DNA of 64,000 nt from Adineta steineri (GCA_905250115.1 CAJNOI010000139.1:193058-257057); one strand, 5' to 3'. Counted from the first letter of the stretch, positions 16,118 to 29,457 are shown. The notes: generated by a model from the letters alone, not told the origin. Program-made: numbers and translations.

Positions 16118-17134
16118 ATAGCTAATTAGAATGTATTCTTATTTTTAAAAGTTATTTAAATAAAAATTCGTATAACTACATGTCATAAAATGTTTTTTTT
16201 CTTTATTTTTTTTGGTTCGATACAAAAATCGAGTTATATTTTGAGAATAAATAGAAAGAATTACTTATTATAATCTTTAAATTATAGTGATTACAATTTT
16301 TGAATTACACATAATAGCAGTGAGGAAATTATGCTGAATCAGAACTTCTTAATCAGGCAAATATGAGTATATTTACTTGATTCTACTATAATGCAGATTT
16401 CTCAGATAAGCATTTCAATAAAAATCTGTCTAAGACAGTATATTTTTATATTTCTCCTATCGTACTAATCAAATACAACTGTGTGCGACCTTGTCCGATA
16501 TAGTATTTTAGACAAGAATAGTTGGACTATAATCGGAACAAAATACTCAGAGTATCCGTACGTGAGACAAAGTTCGTATTTACTCTAAGATACCCTATCA
16601 AGAAAGGATTCTATTACATAAGTCAAGACAAATAGAAATCCATGCTTTTTTTAGAAATTTTCAAGTATAAATTAGATGAAACCATTTTTAGTTGCAATTA
16701 ATCAAAATATCTTGTTTAATTTTTTTTACATATCATTTGAATAGATTCACTCTTATTCCATATTGTCTCTCATCAAAAAAAAAAAAAAGAAGATATCGTA
16801 TTTTCTTAATAACACTTTGAAGATTATATAAGAAATTTGAGATAATAATTTTCTTTTTGCAATATAATGATTATCACTAAAAACGTCTAAATGTATGCAC
16901 ACTATTTATTTTCAAAGCGTTGTGTAAGAAATGATAAAGATTGCACTTCATTGTTACCGTATGCTCGTAGTACATGTCAAGGTTAAAGTACAATAAAGAA
17001 GAATAGTAAGAGAATCTGGTGACGATACATGAGTCATCGCAATAGAAAAAAACTGAGAAAGAAAAAAACAAGAAAAATAGACATGCGTATATATATATAT
17101 ATGTGAGGTCACAAGGAAACCACAAAGTGCAAAG
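16118..17134. other. Intergenic sequence upstream of the elongase gene
   Basis: AT-rich. A poly-A run lies near 16777-16791 and a TA microsatellite at 17090-17102, about 35 bp before the elongase start, where it could act as a TATA-like element. No gene was recognised. Confidence 0.45.
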
Positions 17135-18091
17135 ATGATAGTACATCGCTCGGTAAAAGATCCAACTGGCTATGTTCACCAATGGGTTCTCGATTTTGAA
17201 CTCTTCTTTTTCAATAAACAAAATTTCGACTATGTAAAACGTTTAATGCAAGACTGGTGGTGGACAAGTCTTGTCTATGCATTATTTTACATTATTCTTG
17301 TATTTAAAGGTCAATCATGGATGGCACAAAAGAATAAAAAATATGAATTACGTCAACCTCTAGTATTATGGAATACTGGTCTAGCATTATTTAGTTTGTG
17401 GGGTGCATATCGATCTGTACCTGAATTAATTTATACTCTAACTCATCATGGATTTATGTATTCCGTATGTGACTCGACATATATGAAAGGCATTACTGGT
17501 TTATGGTAACTATTCTTTCATTATATTTATTTTGAAAAAAGAAAAACTAAATATTTAGGGTTTGGTTATTTATGGCGTCTAAAGTACCTGAAACAATTGA
17601 TACATTATTTATTGTATTAAGACAACAAAAATTAATTTTTCTTCATTGGTATCATCATGCAACCGTACTTATCTATTGTTTTTATAGGTTAGTTAATTGT
17701 TAACTATTTATTTTAATTTTATTCTTTTTTGATATTTTTAAGTTATGCATTATTTGCTTCAACTGGTCATTGGTTTGTAACCATGAATTATTGTGTTCAT
17801 ACAATTATGTATGGATATTTTGCATTACGAGCTGCTCGTATTCGAGTTCCTGCATTTGTTCAACCATCTATTACTCTTCTTCAACTTATTCAAATGATTG
17901 GTGGATGTATAGTAAATGTATCTGCATATTATTATAAGCAAGATGAACATATATGTAATACATCCAATACTAATATTATATTATCATTAGCACTTTATAT
18001 GTCTTACCTTCTTCTTTTTGCGCATTTCTTTTATACTAATTATTTCAACCAAAAAGATTCCAAGAGAAAAAGTAAAACTAATATTGATTAA
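17135..18091 (+). CDS. ELOVL6-like very-long-chain fatty acid elongase
   Basis: Three exons (17135-17505, 17559-17687, 17743-18091) give about 282 residues, usual for ELOVL. Family motifs are in order: [17 protein letters not shown], the histidine box HWYHHATV, and [16 protein letters not shown]. Several hydrophobic segments alternate with short loops, as expected for an ER multi-pass enzyme, and the C-terminus is lysine-rich (KDSKRKSK), consistent with ER retention. The FLHWYHH context fits the ELOVL6/ELOVL3 branch, which elongates saturated and monounsaturated acyl-CoA with malonyl-CoA. Catalytic histidines are intact. Confidence 0.88.
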
Positions 18092-18474
18092 TTATTGTTA
18101 ACACATAACGATACAATCAAATTCGTCCAAACAACAAGTTACCATTTTTTATCAAAAAAAATGATTGTTTTACAGTTTCCTATTTTTCTTTGGTATTATG
18201 AAATAAAGTGAAATTTTATATTATTCTATATAATCTTAATAGTTCCAATTCAAGTAAAAGAACCTAGAATAAATATTGAGGTAAAATACACAAGAAATAA
18301 AAATAAATACATTAGATAGCTATTTCTATTGTATGTGTATTAATTATTCTATTATACGAATACAAAGAATACTTATTTGTTCAAGACAAAATCAAAGGTT
18401 AGGTCACACTTGATCGATCTGTATAGACTAATCTAATAATAAAAGGCACGTGCATGATTGTATCCTAAAAGGTA
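18092..18474. other. Intergenic sequence
   Basis: 3' UTR of the elongase gene and upstream region of the F-box gene. AT-rich; nothing specific was seen. Confidence 0.4.
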
Positions 18475-20254
18475 ATGTCGTCGTCTTCTTCACTTGATAC
18501 ATTACCAGTAGAACTTATTTATTATATATTTAAATATCTTGATATATCAACAATATTATTATCATTTCGTTATGTATGTAAACGTTTTCAAATTATTGTT
18601 AATTCATATGATTATTATAAACTTGATATGAGATTAATATCAAAAATAAATTTCGATCATATTTGTTCTCGTCTATGTCCGGAAAAAATTCGTTCATTAA
18701 TACTTACGAATAGTCTTAGTACACCATATCAAATTCGTACATTTTTATCGCGATTTTCATTTGATCAATTTTCTTATCTTCAATCATTGGAGTTAATTAA
18801 AATTGAAGAAAATAATTTATTGGAAATATTAACAAATATATCTTTACATTCACTTAAATCATTATCAATTCATTGTTCAGCATGGGAAACATATAATTAT
18901 ACAATACGTGTACTTCTGTCATCAATTATAGTTAAATCAAAACTTGAAAAACTTCATTTAAATATATCTTATAGAGATTTAGATATGATTTCATGGCCAC
19001 CATTACCAACGACATTAAAATATCTTTGTCTTGAACATTGTACATTTCAAGAATATTGTATGATACTTCGTCATACAACGAATTTACATAAACTTACATT
19101 AACAAAATGTCTTATGCATAATATTGATGGAAGTATTTATCAATCATGTGATGAAATCTATCCATCAAAATTAACATCTTTAACACTTGGTGCCTGTTTT
19201 ATGCATATGAAAGAATTGGAAATATTTCTTTCATGTACACCTAAACTTAGCCATATCAAATTAATTATTTGGACTGAATCTGATGATTCAGTTATGGATG
19301 GGAAGAAATGGGAAGATTTTATTTCAAAAAAATTACCATTATTAACTAAATTTGAATTCTTTTTCGATAATTCAATACATATTAATCGTAATTCTCTAAA
19401 TATTCAATCCTATATTCAATCATTTCAAACACCATTTTGGCTTGAAAAACATCATTGGTATGTTACTTGTGATTATATAACAATATCATCAATAATTCGA
19501 TTATATTCATTACCTATATGTCATTCATCATTTATATATTATACGAATTCAAATAAGATTTCATATTCAACATTAACACCAACAATTAATTCTAATGAAT
19601 TAATACATCAAGTATATGAAATGACTTTAAATTTAAATGAAACAATTGAAACTAATGATGAAATACAAGTATTGATTAATAAATAAATATCTATTTTTTA
19701 TTAAATTTCTTTTCTAGAATAAACAATTCGAATATTCAATGTTTCGTAAAGTTACATGTCTTTCGTTAAATGTTGATGGAAGATATCCATATACTTCTTC
19801 ACGATTTCTTCGAGCAATTATTGATTTATCTTCTATTGTTCGTCTTACCATACATCTTCTTACTTGTGATTTTTCACAAAACTCAACTCTACGTGATTAT
19901 ATATCGGCAATACTTAAGGATACATCAAATATTCATACACTTCAAATAACTTATATGCATACTGAACAATCATTTTCGAGTACTCAACATTTATGTTCAC
20001 TTATTCCACAATCAGTTGAACATTTAAAAATATCAATAAAAAATCTCGAAGAAATTAAAACTATTCTTAAACAACTTCATCAATTATTAAGTGTTACATT
20101 TTATTCAGTTAATATCTCAAATTTTTATGAAGATATAGAAAAATGGATTAATCTCAAAAGACAAAATTCTATATGTCGACATGGCCTATGCTCTATACAA
20201 ATATGGCTTGGACAATTGATACATCACAATAATAAGAAATCATTAACAACATAA
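18475..20254 (+). CDS. F-box protein of the bdelloid type with a long LRR-like region
   Basis: Exon 1 (18475-19668) and exon 2 (19718-20254) join at a phase-0 GTATTG...TTCTAG intron, giving about 576 residues. Residues 7-50 form an F-box (LDTLPVELIYYIFKYLD, then YVCKRFQIIVNSY). The rest shows irregular leucine-rich segments (IRSLILTNS, LQSLELIKIEENN, LKSLSIHCSAW, LHKLTLTKCLMH) that suggest a diverged LRR solenoid. Such proteins normally act as SCF ubiquitin-ligase substrate receptors through SKP1. They are very numerous in bdelloids and one-to-one orthologues are hard to name. The gene seems intact. Confidence 0.78.
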
Positions 20255-20521
20255 GTTTTGATAATCTCTGCCATAGACAATCTAGTTAATTTCATATTTG
20301 CATGTCTAGTACTAATAAAGCACAATAAAATGAGCTATCTGAGAGACAACTCTCTTTCCGATTAACTTCACCGTACTTCAGCATAGTCGATTTCTATTTT
20401 AAGCATGTCTTTATAGATACATTCAGTTCTTTTTGTCTCGTTTAAGTTCAATTTATGAAAAAAAAACACATGTTCACAATTTAGGTTTACAGTAAATGGA
20501 ATATTATTTTATAGATCATCT

Positions 20522-22838
20522 TTAAGATCTTGTTTCCAATAATTTTGCAGCAACGGCTCTACCACCAGTTTTCTTTTGCGCTGGTGCGACGCTCTTTGAT
20601 ATGGATAGAAACATTTCAAGTAGAAGAATAGTTTCTGTAAGTTGAAGTTGAGCAAGTTCAATCCTTAGAAAAAAAAATAAAGAATTGACATTTGAATATA
20701 AGATATTAATTTCATACTTTCGAAAGGCAGCATCAAGTTTTTGTATTTGTTCTTTTTCAATAGGTGATAAAATATCTTCTACTTCTTTAATTTGTTCATC
20801 ATCTGCATTTTGTTCTCGCAGACTATGAATAATTGCTTCGACTTTATCACGTTTATCGATTAATTTTCTATGACGTTCTTTTTCGAATTGATGACGTTGC
20901 ATTAAATTGGACATTGTCTATTTTTAAAGAACATATATTTTATGAAACAAAAAACATCGGAAAACTTTGATTCAACCATACTTTATAAGAATGATCAAGT
21001 AATGATAAAACTCCATTGTATAAATTTACACGAAAGAAATAAAATGTTCGAGTTGGATTAAAATCATTTGCTTTTGATAATTCCTAAATTAAGAAAAAAG
21101 TCTATTAATAATACGATGTCGTCAAGGTATCTGTCTAGACAAATAATCATTGTTCATTGTTCCGATACAGTTACTTAATCAAATTAAAAAAATTGATTGG
21201 CATCTCAAGTCTATTTACTGATTAAATTATGTCATCTGACAAGTATTATTATCATGTCTTATATAATGTATTATATTTTTCTCTTTCGAAAAAGTCCTTC
21301 ACAGTGAATTACAAAAACTGACTACTATTATCAACATTTCTTCTAGTTTATATTTTTACCTCTAATGACAACATTCCATCAATGAACATTGAATAAACAT
21401 ATTGTTGTGCTTCTTTTGCATTAATCATTGCCATATCTTCAATCTAAAGTTGAAAAAAAAATAATATGAAAAATTAAAATTTCTTTTTGAAATTATTCAC
21501 TTGTTTTTGTGATAAACACCCACGTTCTTCAAGCATATTATAAATTCTTAATGCATTGGAACCATATCTTTCTCTTAGAAATGATTGTATATGAGCTTTA
21601 GTTAAACCACTTAATGCTTTTTGAAAATCTTAAAATACAAACATCAATCAAATTCTTAATAAATCGAAATCTAAATCAATTTTTTTCATTACCTACTTCA
21701 TATGTTCCTCTTCCTTGATCACCAATTTTTATAATACAATTATTCTAACAAAAAATCTTCAAATTATATTTTGGAATCAATCTTATATATCGACTTACCA
21801 CATCACTAGTAATAACATTCATATATTTTTGTAATGTTTCATCGGTTAATTGTAAACCAGCTGCTGATATTGTTTTTGCAATCTATAAATAATGAAAATA
21901 TATTGCAAAAAGAATTTTCAATTTAAATAATTTACTTCAATAAATGATATAGATATAGTTCGTTCTGGATTTGGTTTGATTTCAGCTAAACGAAGCATTG
22001 TTCGAACAATTTCTCCAGCATTCTAAGAAATAAAACAAATTGAATAGATATAGAAACTAAATATTTATTATATTACTGAATCGATTCGACTTGTAAATGC
22101 GTGGATAAGTTCTTGATCACGTAAATGAGCAAAAAAACGTTGAAAATTAACTTTCCAGAAGATTTTCTCATCACCAAATGTTGGTGTAGGTACTTTAATT
22201 TTCTTTGCTGCTGGTTCACTTGATTCTTCTTGTTGATTTGATATTAGATATTTCCATCCTTCTGGTGTTAATTCTGGTATTTGTACTAGATTTGTTGATG
22301 TTTCTTCGATTGTTATTGGAATATGTGGTTTAGTTTCATCGATTAGAATACGTTGTAGAAAATGTGCAGAAACTAATGATTTAAATGTTTCTTTTATTGA
22401 TTGTAAACTATGAACTGTTGGATCTTTGCCAGCTTTTATTAAACGTTCATATACTTTAATTAATAATGTACTCATACGTTGTTTACCATTTAATAAAAGT
22501 TCTTCAATTATTAATTCACCATCAAAACCATATAATTGTCTAGCACAATGAATACATTTTGCATAATGTAAAATATATAATGCTCGTTGAAGACTGAAGG
22601 CATATAGAACACGTTTAGAATCTGAACGATTATCACTAGAACATTCGATTAGATCATGCATAGCTAATGTTGCTATAGATCGTGCAATATTGACTGCTGA
22701 AAGATTGACTTCACGAACTATAGCACCAAATGGTAATGGACCTTTACGATTAAGATATGATGCAACTTCTTTTGATGTTCCATCCGGAAATAGATCTCCG
22801 ATTAAAGCAAAAGCTAAACCAATATGATGTGTAGTCAT
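20522..22838 (-). CDS. POLR3C: RNA polymerase III subunit RPC3 (POLR3C)
   Basis: The N-terminal exon carries the tandem winged-helix region (MTTHHIGLAFALIGDLFPDG, then GELIIEELLLNGKQRMS). Central short exons (about 21360-22023) continue the alignment (FLRERYGSNALRIYNMLEE, FNPTRTFYF). The C-terminal exon has LMQRHQFEKERHRKLIDKRD and ends LTETILLLEMFLS plus a lysine-rich tail. This is the full RPC3 order: a Pol III subunit of the RPC3/6/7 initiation subcomplex in the nucleus. About nine exons with 45-100 bp introns; not every boundary was checked. The start at 22838 sits two bases after TTTTTAG; an in-frame ATG at 22850 is the alternative. VMA21 ends only 125-140 bp upstream. Confidence 0.88.
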
Positions 22839-22974
22839 ATCTAAAAACATAAATTGAATAAGATGTTTTCGACCCAATCTGACATTTCTAAATATATGGA
22901 AATATTTCGAATAGAGAATGGAATATTTTTTTTATTGTTAAAAACACGATACATAGAAATAAAAAGAAATAATT

Positions 22975-23322
22975 TTAGTCTTTTTTTCCGGCTGCTTCTT
23001 TTAAAAGTTCGAGCTTTGACTTTTTGGCAGGTGTATCATCGCGAAATGCAACGAAAAGAAATGCAGCTAATATAACATGAACAATACCAACTGCAACAAA
23101 TGCGGCATACATATGACTATTGCTATTTGTCATATCAAACATTCCTTCAAATATGTAATATTTTGACAGGAAAAATGATGAAAGTGGTGCAACTGTTAAC
23201 ATAACAGTAAAAACCAGCATTTTACGAAAAACAACCCATATTGCTTTGTCATTAGCTTTCTCTTCTTGTTGAACAAGTTCTTCAACTGTTGTAGTTGGTT
23301 GGATAACTGTTGTTCGTTGCAT
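22975..23322 (-). CDS. VMA21: V-ATPase assembly factor VMA21
   Basis: A single coding exon of 115 residues. Two hydrophobic helices, FRKMLVFTVMLTVAPLSSFF and YAAFVAVGIVHVILAAFLFV, are separated by a short lumenal loop with YYIFEG, and the C-terminus is lysine-rich (KKSKLELLKEAAGKKD). This is the size and topology of VMA21, the ER chaperone that assembles the V0 sector, and its dilysine-like tail fits ER retrieval. The start codon follows directly after TATTTCAG, so a trans-spliced leader or 5' UTR intron probably ends exactly at the ATG. It lies between HMGXB4 (gap 121 bp) and POLR3C on the same strand. Confidence 0.83.
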   Translation of the reverse strand: MQRTTVIQPTTTVEELVQQEEKANDKAIWVVFRKMLVFTVMLTVAPLSSFFLSKYYIFEGMFDMTNSNSHMYAAFVAVGIVHVILAAFLFVAFRDDTPAKKSKLELLKEAAGKKD

Positions 23323-23443
23323 CTGAAATATAAACTCTATATATATGTATATATAATATGAATGTTTTTTTTTTTGCCATGTTCTTTTATTTATATTCAT
23401 ATACAAAAATGTGCACAAAACTTTTATACAGTAAACATTTTAT

Positions 23444-25404
23444 TTAATTAAGTCCAGGTAAAATAATTCCAACATTTTCCATAAGTTTATTTGTTAATGG
23501 ATCTGATTTTGATGTTGATGGATTTGTTGATGTTATTTCATTTCCAAGGCAAGCCATTAAATTACATGCACATAATGTTCCATCAAAAAGTATAGCTGCA
23601 AGATTATCAATTGATGTTGCTGCTGATGTACCACGGGGATTTAGATGACCTAATTGTCGAACTTTTTCACCCATTTTTGTTAATGATTCTCCAAGTAAAT
23701 AAATTCCTGCAGCTATATCAATAATATCATAATTTTTTGGTGGTGCAACAACTGTTGGTTGTTTAACAAACGCATTTGGTGGACGAATAGCTGATACTAA
23801 TGGTTGTTGTCTTGAATATTGATTTAATGTTTTTTGTAAAAGTATTGGTGGATGTTCATCTGTACCTTTTTTTCGTTTTGTTGATTTCGTTTGTTTTGTT
23901 GTCGATATAGATATTGTTGGTTCAGTACCAGTTGATGATGCTTTTAATAATTCAGCTGTAATTGGATAATGATAATTTTCTTTTTCAGCTTTAAGACACC
24001 AACGTTGTCGATCATGTGCACTCATTTTTTTCCATGTACGATAGAGACGTTTATCATCAAGTGTCATTGTTCGATGACGTGCACGATATTTCATAGCCCA
24101 TAAACTAAAACCATCAAGCATTTCACTTGAAATTGAACCAAGTGTTGTAGTTAATCCTAATGAACGATCATGTTCAGGTTTAATGCCAACTGTTGTCCAT
24201 TCTTCTTCATCAGTATCGACTTCTGTTGAATGATCTTCATCAGCATCTAGAACTTCTTCATCTTCTTCTGATGATTGTCCTTCATGACCTAAACGAAAAA
24301 TGAAATGAAATAAAATGATGATTGTCATAAAAACAAATAATTACGAAATTCTTCATCATCACTTCGTAATTGTGATTGTTCATTTTCATCATCACTTTCA
24401 ACATCTTCATCCATAACCATTTGATTCGATGCTCGTTTGGATTTCGCTAAATAACAAACAAATTATTATTTATATAATAGATTATATTTCTTACCATTTG
24501 AAACATTTTTAGGTGTGGTTGATTTTCTTCCTTGTCCAACACGTTTAACAGGTGACGTAGTTTGTTTTTTATTTTTTGGTGAACCAGCAGATTTTCTTCC
24601 TTTAGCATTAACTGCTGTTGGTAAACCACCATTTTTAATTGCATCAAGATCTGCTTTAATTGATGATTGTTTCTTTTTTGTATATGTTGATGGACGTTTT
24701 GAATGTGATGTTGTATGAACAGGTGATGATGGTGGTGATATAGTTGCACCTTGAACAAGTTCTTTAAAATAAGGAGTATATTTAATAGTTCGACCTGATT
24801 TTGTTTGTTTAACTTCACTAAATTGTGAATCATTAAATGGAATTTTAATTGGACTTGGTTCATCAAATGAAAGTGTATTTGCTGTTGTACCAATTAAATG
24901 ACTAATAACTTTTTTACGTGATGATTGTTGTTTTTTTTTCGTTGGTGAAACAATAGTCATGGGTGGTTCATCTTCTTTTATGGGTAATGGTGAATCTTGT
25001 TCTTCAAAAGTTACATTATTATCATCAATTTTTAATGGTATTTCATTATCTGATGATTCATCATTATCATCATTATTATCAGATGATTCGTTTGTTTCAT
25101 TAGTTATATTTGTAATATGTGGATCATCTGATGTATCTTGAACAGATTTTGAACGTAAATTAAATTTTAATTTTATTTTTGGTGTTTGTGTTGGAGGATT
25201 ATCCAATGGATCTTCATTGATGATTTTTGTTTCTGTTACATTATCATCAGTTTCCATTGATTCCACAGGTTTTTCTATGATTAATGGTGTTTCTGATGAT
25301 TTTATTGTTTTTGAACGTCGACCAGGACGTTTTTCTGTCGATGATGGTGTTGTCGAATCAGCAGCACTTATTTTTGGTTTAAAAAAATAAGCTATACCAG
25401 CCAT
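23444..25404 (-). CDS. HMGXB4: HMGXB4-like HMG-box protein
   Basis: Three exons: 24495-25404, 24345-24446 and 23444-24288. The N-terminal half is a disordered, charged region with Ser/Asp repeats and basic SPVKR/SPKNK patches. A diverged HMG box follows (MLDGFSLWAMKYRARH, then LYRTWKKMSAHDRQRW). The C-terminus IDIAAGIYLLGESLTKMGEK...LAAILFDGTLCACNLMACLG...NVGIILPGL matches the HMGXB4 tail in spacing and sequence as I recall it. HMGXB4 is a nuclear protein linked to NURF-type chromatin remodelling and Wnt repression in vertebrates. The start is three bases after CTTTTTAG, again an acceptor-like sequence before the ATG. Confidence 0.8.
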
Positions 25405-25610
25405 TTTCTAAAAAGCAAATATGTCATAATTATGTGTTTTTTAATTTTATTTCACAAAACACAAATAATGTTTTGCTATTCTTCTTTTTTTATCTTTCAT
25501 TTAACACACAACAAGACAAAACAACAGATTTGCTTTTTATTTTTTTTTGTAAGAAGATGTAAAAAATACTGAGGTGTATATGAGCAAATACAATGAAAAA
25601 AAAGAAATCT

Positions 25611-28600
25611 TTAAATAATAGAAGTGAAAATTATGCTGATAAATATAAGAAATGTTAAACATGGAGTTATCCGTGATGTTTTTGACATTTCTATTTGATA
25701 TTGATCGTTAAGAATAGATGTTGTATGGGAAGACGAATCAGGATTATAAGGATAATAATGTTGTTTTATATAATAATGACTTTGTTGTTTATTTTTACGA
25801 TTTTTTTCTCGATGACGAGTATGAAAGGAATTGTGGAGATTTGTTGAACGGGAACGAGCATTATTATTATTTGTTTCATCGGATGGATGAAGATGAACAT
25901 TTGCAGCAACGATTTTAGACGAAACTGTAGTTGATAATTGATGAGAAGGATTTATCTGAGTACCATAAAATATCAAAGACCAATTAAGAAAAATAACTAA
26001 AATCAAAAAAACAAAGTGTTAGAATTGAGTAGTTAATATTTATTCTATCTACTAACCATTGTTTTCGACGTCAACTATTTCTAATGTCCAGATTCCACGT
26101 GGTGATTCTCCCCAATTATGTACAGTCATAAAAGGCCAACTATTAAATCCATCGGGTGAATCATCTTCAACTCTTCGACCAAGTAATGTTGAATTTGTAC
26201 CCATTGGTGAAGTTAAAAATATTTGTAAATTTCCTTTTGAATGAAAATCAAATAATTTATCAACAAAAAAAAAAAGTTTGATTTTATATTTACCACGATA
26301 TTTTACTTTAACAGATACTTTTGATTGCACATGTTCAAGAAAATTAATTTCATTTTCTGTATTCATACAAGCATCTGTATACATTTGTATAATAACACGT
26401 TCATATTTTTTAAATGTTCTAGAAATATTTGCATATGTATATCATTTGTTTTTCACTTATTCGAAATAATATTTTACCTTGCAATTATATTTGGATCATT
26501 CTGTTGACAAATATGTTGAGGAGGAACTGTTCGCCACTTTTGTGCCTGAAAGAAAATTAAACTGTAAACAGAATATTTCTAAATAGATTAGTTTACTTTT
26601 AAAACAATTTGCGCAGCATCCATCATTCCAAAACCAAATGCATGACTAACACGTTTACCAACTCCATTCGTTTTCCAATCTAATGCATTTAAATATTTTG
26701 GTTTAGCTGTTTCAACAATTAAATGTTGAACATCACGCCATGTTAAATTACGATTAGCTTCAAGTGCTAATGCAATTATACCAGCAGCCATAGGAGCAGA
26801 AGCAGATGTTCCTTAATAAGGTAAATTTTCATTATTTTCTTTTTTCTTTTTGTTAAGAAAATTTACCTGTATGATTTTCTGTACATTGACTTCGAAGATC
26901 AGTTGATACAACTTGTTTTTCATCAGATGCACCACTACTATATGTTGTTGCTAATGTTGATGAACAAGATTCTGAATACCAAGGTATATTTCCATTTTCA
27001 GTTGCACTTGAAATTGACACCGTATATATAGAATTTGTATAACCATCACAATTACAATTATCATCATCTTTACCACCATTTCCTGATGCCCAAACATAGA
27101 TTGAACCAAGACCTTGACGACCCTACATAGAATAAATTATTAGAAATAAAAAATTTCTTATTATAGAATTTTTACATATTTTATGCCATTTTCAAATGCT
27201 GCCTGAGCTAATGTAGCTGGTCCATCCACTGTTTTTCCGTCATCATCTGGTCCCCTAAATAAATTTTTATTATTAGTAATTTAAATTATTAAAAACAAAA
27301 CATTCTTACCAACTAGCTGAATAAATATCGATAAAATCTGGACGAAAACTTAATGCCATGGATTCAACTAAATCAGTAACTTCTCCATCTAGAAGACGGA
27401 TACCACCAATCCGTGCATTAAATGCCACTCCAACATTACAAATATTATTATTTGCTGCAGCAGCTATATATACAAAATTATTCATTTAATCAAATCTGAA
27501 TTTCAAATCGAACATACCAACTTCACCAGCACATCTTGTTCCATGTCTATGAATAAAAATAAACACTCATATATCGTATCATTAATCATAAAAAAAAAGA
27601 ATGCTAATAATTCATGCATACAGCAAAATAAGAAAAAAAAGAAAACCATTCTCATTTTTAGACATGCTGATATACATATACAAACAAACTTATTATATTC
27701 TGTCAAAAACAAATCCTCTCTGTATACTTATTATCATTAGTTGCTGTCATTCTCGGTTGTGGATCGCTGTCATTTCCATTGATATCATAACTAGCACGCG
27801 GTTCCTACAAACAATATTAATACTGATTAACTCTCATCGACACTTATTGTTTTTTAACAAATTCTTCTTGTCTATATAAATGTTCATTAAATAAAAACAA
27901 AAAAAAAGCTTTTCTACTTGTTTTCATTGGTCGGATCATAGCGCGGTTGCGGATCATTGTCATAGCCATTGATATCAGTACTTGCTTGTGGTTCCTAGAA
28001 ATTGGTTTCGTTTTCAACATGCAAACATGCAACACACAAAACATCAAATATTTTGTTGTACTTACATAATTCTGTATTAAATCAGGATGATCTTTTTCAA
28101 TACCATCATCAAGAATAGTTACAACAACATCTTTACCAGTAAAACCAAGACGCCATGCACCTGAGATATTCATAGCACGACCATGTTCATTCTCATCATG
28201 CTATTTCAAAAGAGATAATTTTATTTAAAAGAAATAAACTTTTACACTTACCATATACCATTGTTTGTCCCAATCCGGATCATTGAATGTTGAAGGTAAG
28301 GATGATTTCATAGAATTATAATACATAATGTTCCGTTTAACACGTTTTTTAACTCGTTGTTGTTCAACCCAATCAATTAAAGGATCCAGTTGAAGTTCAT
28401 CGATAAGATCTTTATCTGATCCATCTAATGAACGTTTTCGTCGTTGACTTATAATTATTTGACGGAATACAAAATAATTTTCATTTGGTAGAGCCTTTAA
28501 AAAAAAATTATATTTGAAATTAAACGAAAAGAAAACAAATAATAAATTGTTTTACTTGTCGTTCGAATTTTAATTGATACTTTTCTGCTAATAACCGAGC

Positions 28601-28735
28601 TGCTTGTTCACCTTCATTAATATGTAAAACAAATTCGTTTGTATATTTAATAGTTTCAAGCTGAACAAATGAGATATTGATAAGGAGAATTATACTAATG
28701 ATAACAATGATTTGACGAGTAACAACAATAAGCAT
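25611..28735 (-). CDS. Furin-like proprotein convertase (kexin family serine protease)
   Basis: A multi-exon gene. Signal peptide ([15 protein letters not shown]), pro-domain with basic sites RRKRS and RVKKRVKR|N, then a subtilisin domain with catalytic Asp ([15 protein letters not shown]), His (HGTRCAGEV, on a 29-bp micro-exon 27518-27546), oxyanion Asn (WASGNGG, as in furin, not Asp as in PC2) and Ser ([13 protein letters not shown]). A P-domain follows ([34 protein letters not shown]). The C-terminus lacks a Cys-rich region and ends in a hydrophobic segment ([14 protein letters not shown]), which suggests membrane or GPI anchoring. It cleaves precursors after paired basic residues in the secretory route. 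Between the Asp and His exons lie two alternative 77-bp exons. It is the first gene of a minus-strand cluster. Confidence 0.9.
27728..27804 (-). other. Alternative exon B of the convertase gene
   Basis: A 77-bp exon with acceptor TTTGTAG and donor GTATAC, phase 0 in and phase 2 out. It encodes [20 protein letters not shown] followed by ATNDN. Because 77 is not a multiple of three, using both A and B gives a frameshift and a TGA inside B, and using neither also shifts the frame. Exactly one must be spliced in. Confidence 0.75.
27918..27994 (-). other. Alternative exon A of the convertase gene
   Basis: A 77-bp exon with acceptor TTTCTAG and donor GTAGAA, phase 0 in and phase 2 out. It encodes [20 protein letters not shown] followed by PTNEN, matching the furin segment before the catalytic His. 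It has the same length, phases and position as exon B downstream. Confidence 0.75.
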
Positions 28736-29416
28736 GTCCTCGATAATGTCGCCGAACAATTTTCGGCCATATCACATTGTTCTTTGTTTCTTGCTACGAT
28801 CAGCCTGATACTTTAATATTTAATGATTAATATGATTAACAATATAAGAGATCAATTGCTTATCTACAATAGACATATACTTAACAATTATAATAATCGA
28901 GTAAGAATGAAATAAAAATGAAAGCATCTTATGTTTCATCACAATTAATTGTCTACCACTTTCTGTACAAGCATGAATTTTTCTTCGTTTTTTTTGTCTT
29001 TAATGATTGACTAGAAAATCTCTCATGGGGAATCAACATAAAAGCGGAACAAAGACAAAATTAAATATGACAGGCACACGTTCAAAAACCAATCAAGGCC
29101 GCACATCATCTCCGCATGCCGAGACTTATCATTAACCTTCTGCTTACAAACAACTCATATGCATGCATACACACACACACACAGATAGATATATATATTG
29201 ATTCATCATGCAGCTGTGAAAGTGTCACTGTTATTATATATCGATCGATCACTAAATCTGACAGATTTCTCACTGATGACTGAAGTCACTACGTTTGATG
29301 TCTTCTAGATGGATTATACTTATCTTAACTTACTCATATACGTTCATAATAATAAAGATAAATCATATATGTTTTCTTACGTCAGTAAGAAATAAAAACG
29401 ACCTTCACACACACAC

Positions 29417-29457
<41 letters not shown>

